Below, one piece after another: positions 54,382 to 63,647 of a DNA stretch of 64,000 nt. Both the position numbers and the translations under genes were made by a program. Source of the stretch: Halocatena marina (lineage in GTDB: Archaea; Halobacteriota; Halobacteria; Halobacteriales; Haloarculaceae); contig NZ_JALLPK010000001.1 of NCBI RefSeq assembly GCF_023276375.1, forward strand, positions 1,860,001 to 1,924,000, written 5' to 3'. Under the pieces are notes generated by a model. It was not told the DNA's origin. It made no database searches and saw only the letters and a program-made list of their open reading frames with translations. Numbering within the stretch: position 1 is the first letter of the stretch; every line of letters begins with the position of its first letter.

Positions 54382-55392
54382 GTGACAGTTTCAGTCGGAT
54401 TTATCGGCGCAGGAGGCATCGCTTCGATCCATCTGGAAACATTCGACGCTGTGGTGGATGGATACGACATTGAACTCGCGGCGGTCGCTGACGTGGACGA
54501 AGAACGCGCACGGACCGCAGCGGATTCCCGTGACGGTACAGCATACACCGACGGCGAGGAACTGATCGAGTCGGAACCGCTCGACGCGCTCGTGGTCGCG
54601 GTCCCCCCGTTCGCCCACGGTAGTTACGAACGGATGGCGGCCGCACGCGACATCGATCTGTTCATCGAGAAACCGGTTGGCCTCTCACTAGACAGGGCAC
54701 GAGAGACGGCCCAACACGTTGAAGAAGCTGGTATCCTCGCACAAGTTGGCTACGTCTGTCGGTACGGGCGAATAACAGAGCGAGCGCTGGAACTTCTCAA
54801 CGGCCGTCGCGTCGGTCATATCGATAGCACCTACTGGGTATCACCTCCTGAGACGCCGTGGTGGTGCGAACGGACTCGTTCGGGAGGACAGATCGTCGAA
54901 CAGTCGACCCACGTGTACGATCTCCACCGGTATCTTGCGGGAGAAGTGACGGCAGCTACCGGGAGTGGAACCGACCGAGTGCTCGTCGACAGCGTCGACT
55001 TTCAGGACGCGACATCGGTAACGCTTGAGCACGAATCAGGGGCTGTGTCGCACGTCTCGTCCACCTGCGCGTCTCCAGTCTCTCGCTTTGAGGTGCGCAT
55101 TACAGCCGAGAACGCGTCTCTCGAACTCGACTACTTCGAACACTCGCTCTCTGGTAGTGTGGATGGTGAACCGGTTCAGTTCGAGGGAGCCGGTGACTGG
55201 TACCAAAGAGAGTTCGAGGCGTTTCTCCGCGCGATTTCTTCGGAGAGCACCGACGTGCGCTCTGAGTACGACGACGCCGTTAGAACGCTCGAACTAACAC
55301 TCACAGCCCGTGCAGCCGCAGAAGCTGGCAATCGAACCGAATCCAGCAGCAACATGTCGAGTGATATCTCGGATCGTGAGATTAACCTATGA
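54382..55392 (+). CDS. Gfo/Idh/MocA-family oxidoreductase (Gfo5)
   Basis: A 336-residue NAD(P)-dependent enzyme with GTG start: SVGFIGAGGIASIHLETF (cofactor loop), EKP in DLFIEKPVGLS, and the substrate-domain motif TRSGGQIVEQSTHVYDLHRYLAGEV carrying the catalytic His. It leads the ABC importer genes, 43 bp upstream of the ATPase gene, so it most probably acts on the imported sugar. The C-terminal end (NRTESSSNMSSD) is polar and probably disordered. Confidence 0.9.
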   Translation: MTVSVGFIGAGGIASIHLETFDAVVDGYDIELAAVADVDEERARTAADSRDGTAYTDGEELIESEPLDALVVAVPPFAHGSYERMAAARDIDLFIEKPVGLSLDRARETAQHVEEAGILAQVGYVCRYGRITERALELLNGRRVGHIDSTYWVSPPETPWWCERTRSGGQIVEQSTHVYDLHRYLAGEVTAATGSGTDRVLVDSVDFQDATSVTLEHESGAVSHVSSTCASPVSRFEVRITAENASLELDYFEHSLSGSVDGEPVQFEGAGDWYQREFEAFLRAISSESTDVRSEYDDAVRTLELTLTARAAAEAGNRTESSSNMSSDISDREINL

Positions 55393-55435
55393 ATTTATTA
55401 TGGTTGATTACAACTTCGCCACGTAGTGAGTTCCC

Positions 55436-56563
55436 ATGGGCAAACTAGACATTCGTAGTCTTCGAAAGGAGTTCGCGGACGGAGACCAGTCAATCGTCGC
55501 GGTCGACGATCTGAACATCGACATCAATGACGGAGAGTTCCTCATCTTCGTCGGCCCGTCGGGCTGTGGGAAATCGACCACCCTCCGCTGTATCGCTGGA
55601 CTCGAATCAGTTACCGACGGCGAGATTCTGCTGAACGGAGACCCGATCACGAATCAGCCTCCCACCGAGCGCGATATTGCAATGGTGTTCCAGAACTACG
55701 CGCTGTATCCTCACTTATCAGCCGAGGATAACATCGGCTTCGGGCTCAAGATGTCGACAGACATGTCTGCTGGCGAAATTAAGCGACGCGTTGACAGCGT
55801 CGCCCAGATGATGGGCATCGAGGAGCTGCTCGATAAGAAGCCTGGTGAACTGTCCGGCGGGCAACAGCAACGGGTAGCGCTCGGTCGGGCGATCGTTCGT
55901 GAGCCAGAGGTGTTCCTGATGGACGAGCCGCTTTCGAACCTCGACGCCAAGCTTCGGACAACGATGCGAACGGAGCTACAGAACCTCCAGCAAGATCTCG
56001 ATATCACGACGATCTACGTCACCCACGACCAGACAGAAGCAATGACGATGGGTGACCGCATCGCTATTCTGAACGATGGAACGCTCCAACAGATCGGGAC
56101 GCCACTTGAATGTTACTACGAGCCGAACAATCGATTTGTCGCCGGATTCATTGGCTCTCCGTCGATGAACTTCTTCGAAGTCGAGTACACCGACAGCGCG
56201 CTCGTCCACGAGGCGTTTCGGTGCGACCTCTCCGAGGCGACGCGCGAGGAACTCCGCGGACACGAAGGAGCACTAACGCTTGGCATCCGTCCCGAGAGCA
56301 TCGAACTCGCTCCGGGCGAGTCAACTGCGATCTCAGCTCCTGTCTCTGTGACCGAGCCAATGGGAGAGAGCACCTACGTCTACGTCGATATCGGCGATCA
56401 GACCTGTACGGTAACGCTTGACGGCGAGCGAGTGGTCGAACCGGGATCAACGCTCGATATCACCATTCCCGAAGCGAAGATGCATCTGTTCGGCCCGACT
56501 GGCGAGACGATTAAATCACGAACCGTCTCTTCCGCGACCGACGCAGACGCAGTCCGCGCCTGA
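55436..56563 (+). CDS. Sugar ABC transporter ATP-binding protein (MalK/UgpC/MsmK type)
   Basis: A 375-residue ATPase. Walker A GPSGCGKST, Q-loop VFQNYALYPHL, signature LSGGQQQRVALGRAI, Walker B EVFLMDEPLSNLDAKL and switch His in VTHDQTEAMTMGD are complete, followed by the C-terminal OB-fold (TOBE) domain from about residue 240. This shape is that of ATPases that drive CUT1 carbohydrate importers. It powers the permeases at 57981 and 58900. It is unusual only in that it precedes the binding-protein gene. Confidence 0.95.
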   Translation: MGKLDIRSLRKEFADGDQSIVAVDDLNIDINDGEFLIFVGPSGCGKSTTLRCIAGLESVTDGEILLNGDPITNQPPTERDIAMVFQNYALYPHLSAEDNIGFGLKMSTDMSAGEIKRRVDSVAQMMGIEELLDKKPGELSGGQQQRVALGRAIVREPEVFLMDEPLSNLDAKLRTTMRTELQNLQQDLDITTIYVTHDQTEAMTMGDRIAILNDGTLQQIGTPLECYYEPNNRFVAGFIGSPSMNFFEVEYTDSALVHEAFRCDLSEATREELRGHEGALTLGIRPESIELAPGESTAISAPVSVTEPMGESTYVYVDIGDQTCTVTLDGERVVEPGSTLDITIPEAKMHLFGPTGETIKSRTVSSATDADAVRA

Positions 56564-56686
56564 ACATCACTCGAAGACTGAATTCCATCGTTCACATCCG
56601 TTTTACACGACTGTCCAAGAGTTGTACGATAATGGGACAATACCAAATGTTTATTACAAACCGACTATTTGTTCTCCGAAGGTAGT

Positions 56687-57979
56687 ATGAGCAACAGACG
56701 TCTCACTCGCCGAGAAGTTATCGCACTGGCCAGTTCGGTTGGTGCAGTGGGTTTCGCCGGATGTACGGGCGGAAACAGTGGTAACAGTGGAACCAACACA
56801 GGAAACGGAAACGGATCGGGGAACGGCGGATCGTCGATGACGTTGTGGGCGTGGAACGATCCCGGCCTCTCGCCCATCCGGAAGGAGCAAAAAAAGCAAC
56901 TCGCCAAACAGAGTGACGCTATCTCCAACATCAGCTGGGAGTATTATCCATTCGAGAACTACTTGGCGAAAGCGACCACGGCCATCCCGGCGGGAAACGC
57001 CCCGGATAGTCTCGCTCTGTCCGTGCTCTGGGTCCCGCGGTTTGCGGACAAGGGCGTTGCGCTCGACCTCGAAAAGGAGGGATTTGACCCCAGTAACTAC
57101 GTTTCGGCGGCGCGCAGCAACGCTAGCTACGATGACACACTCTGGTCGGTCCCGTGGTATGCTGACTGTCGCCTAATCGCCATCAACAAGAAAATGTTCA
57201 AGGAGGCAGGGCTGAAGGTCCCGAAGCCGACACACCGTCCAAGCTGGGACGAGTTCGGCTCGTGGGTTGACGCCTTGGGTAAAAAACACGGGACGGCATT
57301 CTCCATGTCGGCAGGAGAAGGATTCGACTGCTTCGCGCTCTCGAACGGCAGTGGGTACCTCAACGAGGACGGAACGAAGGCAATAATCAACAACAACGCG
57401 GCGCTTGAGGCGGCGAACTTCCTGCAGCCGAAGATCGTCGAAGACAAATCGATCATTGCGCGAAATCCGGGCGGAACGCTCGCCGTCGAGGACTTCCTCG
57501 CCGGGGAATCGGCGATGTGTTTCGCCGGATCGTGGAACTACCCTCGACTGCGCGACAGCGATCTCGACTGGCAGTTTAATCCCTATCCAGGTGGTCCGAA
57601 GGTCGATAAGAGCCACACATGGAGCGCGGGCGTCTTCTATTCGGTCCCATCGCGTGGCGGCGCAGACAAGAAACTCGGGCTCGAATGGTTAAACTACATC
57701 AACTCCATGGAGGTCCAGAAAAACGTGACGAAGGCGATGGGTGGATTCCCCGGTCGGAAGGATGCCTACGAGACAAAGGCGTTCAAACAGTTCATCGAGG
57801 ATAATCCGAAGCTCAAGCCGGTCGCACAGGAGATGGAAAACACCGTTTCCTTCCCGAGTCATCCGGACGTATCGAAAATGTGGGATGCTGTCCACACGCA
57901 GGCACAAGCGATGTGGCAGGGGAAAAAGCCCAAGCAAGCGCTCGATACGGCAGCGCAAGAAATAGACTCACTACTCTAA
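56687..57979 (+). CDS. Sugar ABC transporter extracellular substrate-binding lipoprotein
   Basis: A 430-residue CUT1-type binding protein. A twin-arginine signal with lipobox is seen: LTRREVIALASSVGAVGFAGC, with Cys25 or so the lipidated residue, followed by a Gly/Asn/Ser-rich linker. The mature part has ESAMCFAGSWNYP and YSVPSRGGADKKLGLEWLNYI, typical of family-1 solute-binding proteins. The ATG at 56687 places the Arg pair correctly. The ligand (oligosaccharide, glycoside or sugar acid) cannot be read from the sequence. Start of the permease gene is 1 bp after its stop codon. Confidence 0.93.
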   Translation: MSNRRLTRREVIALASSVGAVGFAGCTGGNSGNSGTNTGNGNGSGNGGSSMTLWAWNDPGLSPIRKEQKKQLAKQSDAISNISWEYYPFENYLAKATTAIPAGNAPDSLALSVLWVPRFADKGVALDLEKEGFDPSNYVSAARSNASYDDTLWSVPWYADCRLIAINKKMFKEAGLKVPKPTHRPSWDEFGSWVDALGKKHGTAFSMSAGEGFDCFALSNGSGYLNEDGTKAIINNNAALEAANFLQPKIVEDKSIIARNPGGTLAVEDFLAGESAMCFAGSWNYPRLRDSDLDWQFNPYPGGPKVDKSHTWSAGVFYSVPSRGGADKKLGLEWLNYINSMEVQKNVTKAMGGFPGRKDAYETKAFKQFIEDNPKLKPVAQEMENTVSFPSHPDVSKMWDAVHTQAQAMWQGKKPKQALDTAAQEIDSLL

Positions 57980-57980
57980 C

Positions 57981-58916
57981 ATGGCGCAGTCACACGGATT
58001 AGAGCGCGTTCGCCAGCGTCTCGGTGGCTATCTGCCCAGCGCCAGCGTCGGCAGCGACACAAATCTGTCGTGGTACGCTATCGTCCTGCCGAAAGTGATC
58101 CTGTTCGCGGTCATCCTTCTCATCCCGTTCATCGGAGCGTTTTACATCAGCCTCCACAAGTGGGCACCGCTTGCACAGTCGCATCCGTTCGTTGGTCTCG
58201 ACAACTACGTCCGGCTGTTCAACGATCCTGTGTTCTGGGATGCGATCATCAACACTGCCGGATACAGTATGGCGCTGCTCGTCTTCGATGTCCCCATCGC
58301 GCTGGGACTCGCGCTGCTGTTGAACATGAATCTCCGCGGAACGAAGTTCTACTCGGCAGCGATTTTCCTGCCAGTCGTGACATCGTGGGTCGTTGTTTCG
58401 CTCATCTGGTCGTGGCTCTACAACCCGGAGTACGGGCTGATAAACGCTGCACTGGGAACTATCGGACTGCCCCAGTTGTCGTGGCTCCAGAGTTCGAGCA
58501 CGGCGTTGGCGTCAATTGCTCTCATGAGCATCTGGAAGCACGTCGGGTTCAACATGGTCATCTTCCTCGCTGGATTGAAAGGGATCCCAGACGATCTCTA
58601 CGAGGCAGCCATCGTCGACGGGGCGAGCCGCTGGCAGCGGTTCCGATACGTCACGTTGCCGCTCCTGAAGCCGACATCGTTCTTCGTAATCGTCGTGACG
58701 CTTATCTTCTCATTCCGTGTCTACACGCAAGTGTACGTGATGACACAGGGAGGGCCAGTCCGTTCGACGTACACCATCGTCTACTACTTCTGGCAGACCG
58801 GCTTCCAGCAGTTCGAGATGGGATACGCAAGCGCCATTGCAGTCGTGTTGTTCCTCATCGTCTTTGGACTGAGCATCTTCCAACAGCGCACGTGGGGTGA
58901 TGACGTTGGGTACTAA
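57981..58916 (+). CDS. Sugar ABC transporter permease (MalF/UgpA type)
   Basis: A 311-residue membrane protein with six main membrane segments. The EAA loop that contacts the ATPase reads YEAAIVDGASRWQRFRYVTLPLL. N-terminal segment KVILFAVILLIPFIGAFYISLHKW follows the normal first helix pattern. It forms the translocation pore with the next gene product. It overlaps the second permease gene by about 17 bases. Confidence 0.94.
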   Translation: MAQSHGLERVRQRLGGYLPSASVGSDTNLSWYAIVLPKVILFAVILLIPFIGAFYISLHKWAPLAQSHPFVGLDNYVRLFNDPVFWDAIINTAGYSMALLVFDVPIALGLALLLNMNLRGTKFYSAAIFLPVVTSWVVVSLIWSWLYNPEYGLINAALGTIGLPQLSWLQSSSTALASIALMSIWKHVGFNMVIFLAGLKGIPDDLYEAAIVDGASRWQRFRYVTLPLLKPTSFFVIVVTLIFSFRVYTQVYVMTQGGPVRSTYTIVYYFWQTGFQQFEMGYASAIAVVLFLIVFGLSIFQQRTWGDDVGY

Positions 58917-59829
58917 CGAAACCGAACCTGAACCTAAACCTGAATCTGAACCTGATCACAAACTCGAGTTCGACGACGGTCGGCCGAACATCGAGCAGGA
59001 GCGGTCGTGGTACGATACGCTTGCGAAGGGCGTCGCTCACGTCATCCTGATCGCCGCGAGTGCGATCATGACCATTCCATTCATTTGGGCGTTTCTCACG
59101 TCTCTCAAGCCCGAAAACAAGATTTTCACGACAATCAAGCAGATCATTCCGGCGAATCCGACGTTTGCGAACTACGTCAACGTCTGGCTTCAGAACCCGC
59201 TTGATCGGTGGGTGCTCAACAGTCTCGTGTTGGCAGTCGGTGTCGTGTTCTTCACGCTGGTGTTAGATACGCTTGCGGGCTATGCGCTCGCAAAAGGCGA
59301 CTTCAGAGGGAAATCGATCGTCTATACGCTGGTCATCGGGACACTCGTCATCCCGCCACAGGTGGTGCTCGTTCCGCTCTACTTGGAGATGAATGCGGTG
59401 AACTGGTCGAACACCTATTGGGCGATTATGGTGTTGTACATCGCCAACCCGTTCGGGACGTTCATGATGCGTCAATTTTTCCTTGGCATTCCTGATTCAC
59501 TCATTGAGGCGGCACGGATGGACGGCTGTAGCATATTCCAAATTTACACGCGCATCATGCTGCCGTTGGCAAAGCCTGCGCTCGCGTCGTTGGGTGTGTT
59601 CACGTTTATCTTCGTCTGGGGAGCGTTCCTCTGGCCGCTGGTCATCCTCAACGATTCGGCAATGTATCCCTTGCAAGTCGGTATCGGCCTGCTCACTGGG
59701 CGGTACAGTTCACAATGGGGACAGCTCCTCGCGGCGGTCATCCTCGCTGCGCTGCCCGTCATCTCGGCGTATCTGCTCGCACAACGCACCTTCATGGAAG
59801 GAATTGCCCTCACAGGAGGGAAAGGATAA
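58900..59829 (+). CDS. Sugar ABC transporter permease (MalG/UgpE type)
   Basis: A 309-residue membrane protein with six segments. The EAA loop is IEAARMDGCSIFQIYTRIMLPLAKP. An acidic N-terminal tail carries an EP-type repeat (EPEPKPESEPD) encoded by near-perfect hexamers around 58920-58957. The ATG at 58900 (or GTG at 58897) overlaps the end of the first permease gene; the stop shares a base with the next gene's ATG. The repeat is outside the conserved core and could vary between strains. Confidence 0.93.
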   Translation: MTLGTNETEPEPKPESEPDHKLEFDDGRPNIEQERSWYDTLAKGVAHVILIAASAIMTIPFIWAFLTSLKPENKIFTTIKQIIPANPTFANYVNVWLQNPLDRWVLNSLVLAVGVVFFTLVLDTLAGYALAKGDFRGKSIVYTLVIGTLVIPPQVVLVPLYLEMNAVNWSNTYWAIMVLYIANPFGTFMMRQFFLGIPDSLIEAARMDGCSIFQIYTRIMLPLAKPALASLGVFTFIFVWGAFLWPLVILNDSAMYPLQVGIGLLTGRYSSQWGQLLAAVILAALPVISAYLLAQRTFMEGIALTGGKG

Positions 59830-60053
59830 TGCTCTCTCTTCCTTCGATTGTGTTGCGACTCGGCTACTCCGGGCAGAATGAGCCGATCGTTGGCGGAGCA
59901 CTCGTTTTCTTCGTTGCCGCTATTGGCGTCCTCTACATGTCGTTCGTTCGTGACGAGATGGATGCGGGACCGGTGATGAAAATAGGCGGATTCGTGCTAC
60001 TTGGCTTGGCGCTTCTCGCGTTCTTCTGGCCGATGCGACCGTGGCCGCACTGA
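59829..60053 (+). CDS. Small two-helix membrane protein at the end of the sugar ABC operon
   Basis: A 74-residue protein. Two hydrophobic segments are predicted (about 21-38 and 49-66: GGALVFFVAAIGVLYMSFV and MKIGGFVLLGLALLAFFWP). Its ATG shares a base with the stop codon of the permease gene (TAATG at 59827-59831), so translation is coupled. I do not recognise the family. The position suggests an accessory subunit or regulator of the importer. Confidence 0.7.
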   Translation: MLSLPSIVLRLGYSGQNEPIVGGALVFFVAAIGVLYMSFVRDEMDAGPVMKIGGFVLLGLALLAFFWPMRPWPH

Positions 60054-60629
60054 ATTCTGAACGGTCATCTATTGGACTCAGAAATTATTCTGGCCATCGC
60101 ACGAGGAGTCACAATCACACAATCAATGATGTAAATTCAAAGATATTATCCAAAACAGTTCGATTATACTAATAATAGTATATTTGATATGGGTGGTGGA
60201 ATATCTGTGACGACAACTGCAGATAGTCAGTATAGTAACCTATCTGATTATCCTCTGATTTAGCATCACAACACGATGGTTGATTGGGACGAAATGCCGT
60301 CTTCTGTATCATATCGCAGAATTCGACGTGAAATTTCGAGCAAACACACCGTTTCCAACCCACACAGCCATATGAATAATTTGATTATTGAATGACGTAC
60401 TATTGATACTATTTGATATTTGTCGATGGATGTATTCAGTATTTCGAATATGACACCCGATATCCAAAATATAATACTTCTTTTATAATTTCAATCTTGA
60501 TAGATGATTTGAATGGACACATATCTTTACTATCGAATCGCACGTCGGTTACGTAACTGTGTACGGAGTTGTGCGGTGATCACGACAGATGAGTTATTAT
60601 CAGTAGCGCTATTAAAGAGGAGTACGCCC
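60054..60629. other. AT-rich intergenic region
   Basis: About 575 bp, markedly richer in A+T than flanking genes. A small hairpin (ATACTA-ATAA-TAGTAT, 60166-60181) is the only structure seen. No gene was found; an in-frame extension of the next gene begins at 60513 but looks non-coding. Confidence 0.45.
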
Positions 60630-61517
60630 ATGTTAGACATCGGTATCGTCGGTCTCGACACGAGCCACGCGGAATCATTCGCCAGTGTCATCGACGAGAC
60701 CAGCGATATGACGGTTGCGGGTGTCTGGGACGGTGCTGTTGTTCGTGATCAGGAGTACAGAACAACGTTCTGCGAGGAACACGATACAGAGCAGTGTAGC
60801 CTCTCGACGTTAGTCGATCGAGTCGACGCAGCGATGGTACTGACCGTCAACTGGGAGACCCACCAGCCACTCGCAACGCGCTTTTTGAACGCAGGGATAC
60901 CGACGTTCATCGACAAACCACTCGCCGGCTGTCAATCCGATATCGACGCTATCGCAGCCGCTACCAAAACGACACCACTGTCTGGTGGTTCAGCGCTTCC
61001 GTTTCACCCGGACATCGCCGCGCTTCCATGCGACGACCCCAACCGAACGGTGTTTGCCGCGGGTTACAACGATTTCTTCTATTATCGAGTACATCTCGTC
61101 GACACGGTTCGACACCTTGCGGATGCCGACTGGGTATCAGTCCGCCTGTCCGATGGACCCGGTACGACCGTCGATATCAGCTTCGAGAACGGTACACACG
61201 CGACAATCCGATTCGACGGTAGTCCCGACAGCGGGACGTTCAGTGTGCTGGATGTCGGAACGAGGACGCGGACCGTCGAGCTCGGGAGCAACAGCCAGAC
61301 GTTAGCTGAAATGTACCGACCTCTCGTAGAGTCGTTCCGAATGGTCGTTCGAGGCAGCCACGACGACACTGCACAACGACTCGACGCCGGGACGCTTCTG
61401 CTCGCGGTTGAGGCGGCTATCGATGAAGATCGAACGATCACGCCCGAAAGCGAATCGATAGACACCGTAGCCGCAGACGGAGAACGGTTCCTTGCCCAGT
61501 ATGAACCGTACTACTGA
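60630..61517 (+). CDS. Gfo/Idh/MocA-family oxidoreductase, short form (Gfo6)
   Basis: A 295-residue protein. The N-terminal domain starts IGIVGLDTSHAESFASVI, the GLDTSH variant of the cofactor motif, and the EKP motif has become IDKPLAG. The C-terminal domain is shorter than usual; NDFFYYRVHLVDTVRHLADADW probably carries the catalytic His. The ATG at 60630 was chosen because homology begins there. It follows the importer operon after a long AT-rich gap and may have its own promoter (attaaagag at 60611-60619 is close to the start). Confidence 0.85.
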   Translation: MLDIGIVGLDTSHAESFASVIDETSDMTVAGVWDGAVVRDQEYRTTFCEEHDTEQCSLSTLVDRVDAAMVLTVNWETHQPLATRFLNAGIPTFIDKPLAGCQSDIDAIAAATKTTPLSGGSALPFHPDIAALPCDDPNRTVFAAGYNDFFYYRVHLVDTVRHLADADWVSVRLSDGPGTTVDISFENGTHATIRFDGSPDSGTFSVLDVGTRTRTVELGSNSQTLAEMYRPLVESFRMVVRGSHDDTAQRLDAGTLLLAVEAAIDEDRTITPESESIDTVAADGERFLAQYEPYY

Positions 61518-62462
61518 GATCACGTAACCAGAAAATGAGCGATGCCGTAGCCGAAGGGTTCACGAACATTCTGTCGCCGCGAACGGCACAACGATAGCGC
61601 CGGTCCGTTTTACGACACCGAACGTTCATTTTACGGTTAGCTTACGATCTTACACCTGTAACGCTCGTTTCGCACACGATTCGTCGGTTATGACTGCGAG
61701 AGAGTGATATTATTCCTCGATCATTAGTCCAAAAATGTGTAGTAGCGAATACGAATTGGAGTGAACAAGTGCATGTGTCAACTCTGAATGATGTCTCCAT
61801 CCTCAAATCGAGGACCAACGATCGTGGAACCTTTTCGGAAAAATGTGAGTTTTCCGTGAGAAGGACAGAACGATGCTGTATGCGCTACTGAGGGTGAATT
61901 CACTATGGATGAGTGTGCATTCATTAGACGATTGGTGCATCACGAAACGGCCACTCACAAGTCCGAAGATGATGAGTTGCACCCAAGATCTGAATTGCTC
62001 GTAAAAATAAAGACACAGATCAAGATTGGAGTTAGAGACGATTGGATGGTTAGGTGCTTCACGGTGACAACAGAGCCGCCAAACTGGCTGAGAGTAGTCT
62101 TCGAACAGGGGTCCACATAACGGCACTCATATTCTGCGATCGTAGAGAAATCCTACGATTGTGCGGTAGTATCGAAAGATATCACAGTTGGACCGAGAAG
62201 TGTTCACCACAAGAAGAGAAGATGATCGAACCTTCGAGCTCGTTTATATAACGTTAGCTGGCCATCGATTGAAATTCATCACGTAATCGCCCTACAGCAG
62301 GTGCGAAGATAATTTTAATTCATTTTCCCTCAGACCACCGATCCGAAATTGCGATGTAATCTGATTCGCAGAGATCCAACGGGTCGTGTCGTTTCAAGAT
62401 GACAGTGACGGCACACCCACGCCACGTTTCTTTACTATCGATGCCGTCTGTAATAGACACAG
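61518..62462. other. Long intergenic region without recognised gene
   Basis: 945 bp. It carries a degenerate 22-bp dyad at 61641-61662. A 71-codon ORF (61905-62120, plus) and an antisense 107-codon ORF overlap; neither has a recognisable motif or a haloarchaeal amino-acid composition. It could be a decayed gene or mobile element, but I cannot support that by a visible terminal repeat. Confidence 0.45.
61641..61662. repeat. 22-bp intergenic dyad, degenerate copy
   Basis: Read on the minus strand: GTTACA, ten bases with the central TA kept, then CGTAAG in place of TGTAAC. Confidence 0.35.
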
Positions 62463-63647
62463 ATGGGTGCAGTACTGATCGGTTACGGCGAAACGAGTGT
62501 CGGAGAGGCAGTCGGCTGCGGATACGAAGCTCTGAATATGTGGGCGACCCGCGAAGCGTTGAGTGATACCGGGCTTGAGCCGGACGATATTGATGGACTC
62601 ATCGCCAGTGCGCCGTTTCGATCGGAGCGTTTTCCGCTTCCTCGCCTGATCGAACACCTCGGATTGGCTCCGTTACAGTTTGCAGAACTAACTGGCCTTG
62701 GTGGTGCATCCCACGTGAACTCGATTAAACGAGCGACAGCGGCAGTCGAAACCGGTCGGGCAGAAACCGTGCTCGTCGTTGCCGCGGATGCGCTCTCCTC
62801 AGAGGTAGGACCGTCGACAGTCATCGAATCGTTGGCCGAAAGCGTTGGTACGTTCGAGGATCCCGCAAACATCGTCCCATCGCTCTATGCACATGTTGCA
62901 AACTGGCACATCGATACGTTCGGAACGACACGAAAACAGCTCGCCGAGGTAGCGTCTATCGCGTACGAGCACGCATCGATGCAGCGACCGGATCGGGTAC
63001 ACGAGACTGAGACGAAATCGGCAGATGAGATCCTCGACTCACCCATGATCTCAACACCGCTGACAGCGGATCAATGCGCTCTCATCTCCGATGGAGGCGC
63101 GGCATTCATCGTGACGACCGAAGCAAACGCAGAGCGCCTCGATAGGGAAAGCCGAGGTAACAGCGAGCGCCCTCCAGTTCGGCTAGTAGGGTTCGGAGCG
63201 CAACACACGCACGATCACCTCACACAAATGCCGACGTTCGGTGAAACAGGCGCTGTAAAAGCAGGTCAGCAGGCGATGACCGAAGCGGATGTCACCCACG
63301 ACGAGATCGACCTCCTCGAAATCTACGACTGTTTTACGATCACCGTTCTTCGGATCGTCGAAGATCTCGGGTTTTGCGAGCTCGGCGACGGCGGTTCCCT
63401 CATCGAAAGTGGCGACCTCCGGCTCTCTGGAAAATGGCCGCTCAACACCCACGGTGGGGCGCTCGCACAAGCACATCCCGGAATGCCGAGCGGAATATTC
63501 CACATCACTGAAACAATCCGCCAACTCCAAGGACGGGCCGAGGCGACACAGGTAGAAGACGCGTCGACAGCGCTTGTGCACGGAAACGGTGGGGTTTTCT
63601 CGACACAGGCGGTTGCGGTACTCGAACGGGGTGATACCCGTGACTAA
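62463..63647 (+). CDS. Thiolase-fold protein (SCP-x/Ltp2 type), partner of DUF35
   Basis: A 394-residue thiolase-fold protein. N-terminal GYGETSVGEAVGCGYEALNMWA, the region where a nucleophile Cys is expected reads GLGGASHVNS, the mid motif is DLLEIYDCFTITVLRIVEDLGF, then LNTHGGALAQAHPGMPSG and HGNGGVFSTQAVAVLER. Both usual catalytic Cys positions seem to be filled by other residues. Such Cys-less relatives (for example Ltp2, which pairs with a DUF35 protein) are aldolases, not thiolases. It overlaps the DUF35 gene by 8 bases. Confidence 0.87.
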   Translation: MGAVLIGYGETSVGEAVGCGYEALNMWATREALSDTGLEPDDIDGLIASAPFRSERFPLPRLIEHLGLAPLQFAELTGLGGASHVNSIKRATAAVETGRAETVLVVAADALSSEVGPSTVIESLAESVGTFEDPANIVPSLYAHVANWHIDTFGTTRKQLAEVASIAYEHASMQRPDRVHETETKSADEILDSPMISTPLTADQCALISDGGAAFIVTTEANAERLDRESRGNSERPPVRLVGFGAQHTHDHLTQMPTFGETGAVKAGQQAMTEADVTHDEIDLLEIYDCFTITVLRIVEDLGFCELGDGGSLIESGDLRLSGKWPLNTHGGALAQAHPGMPSGIFHITETIRQLQGRAEATQVEDASTALVHGNGGVFSTQAVAVLERGDTRD

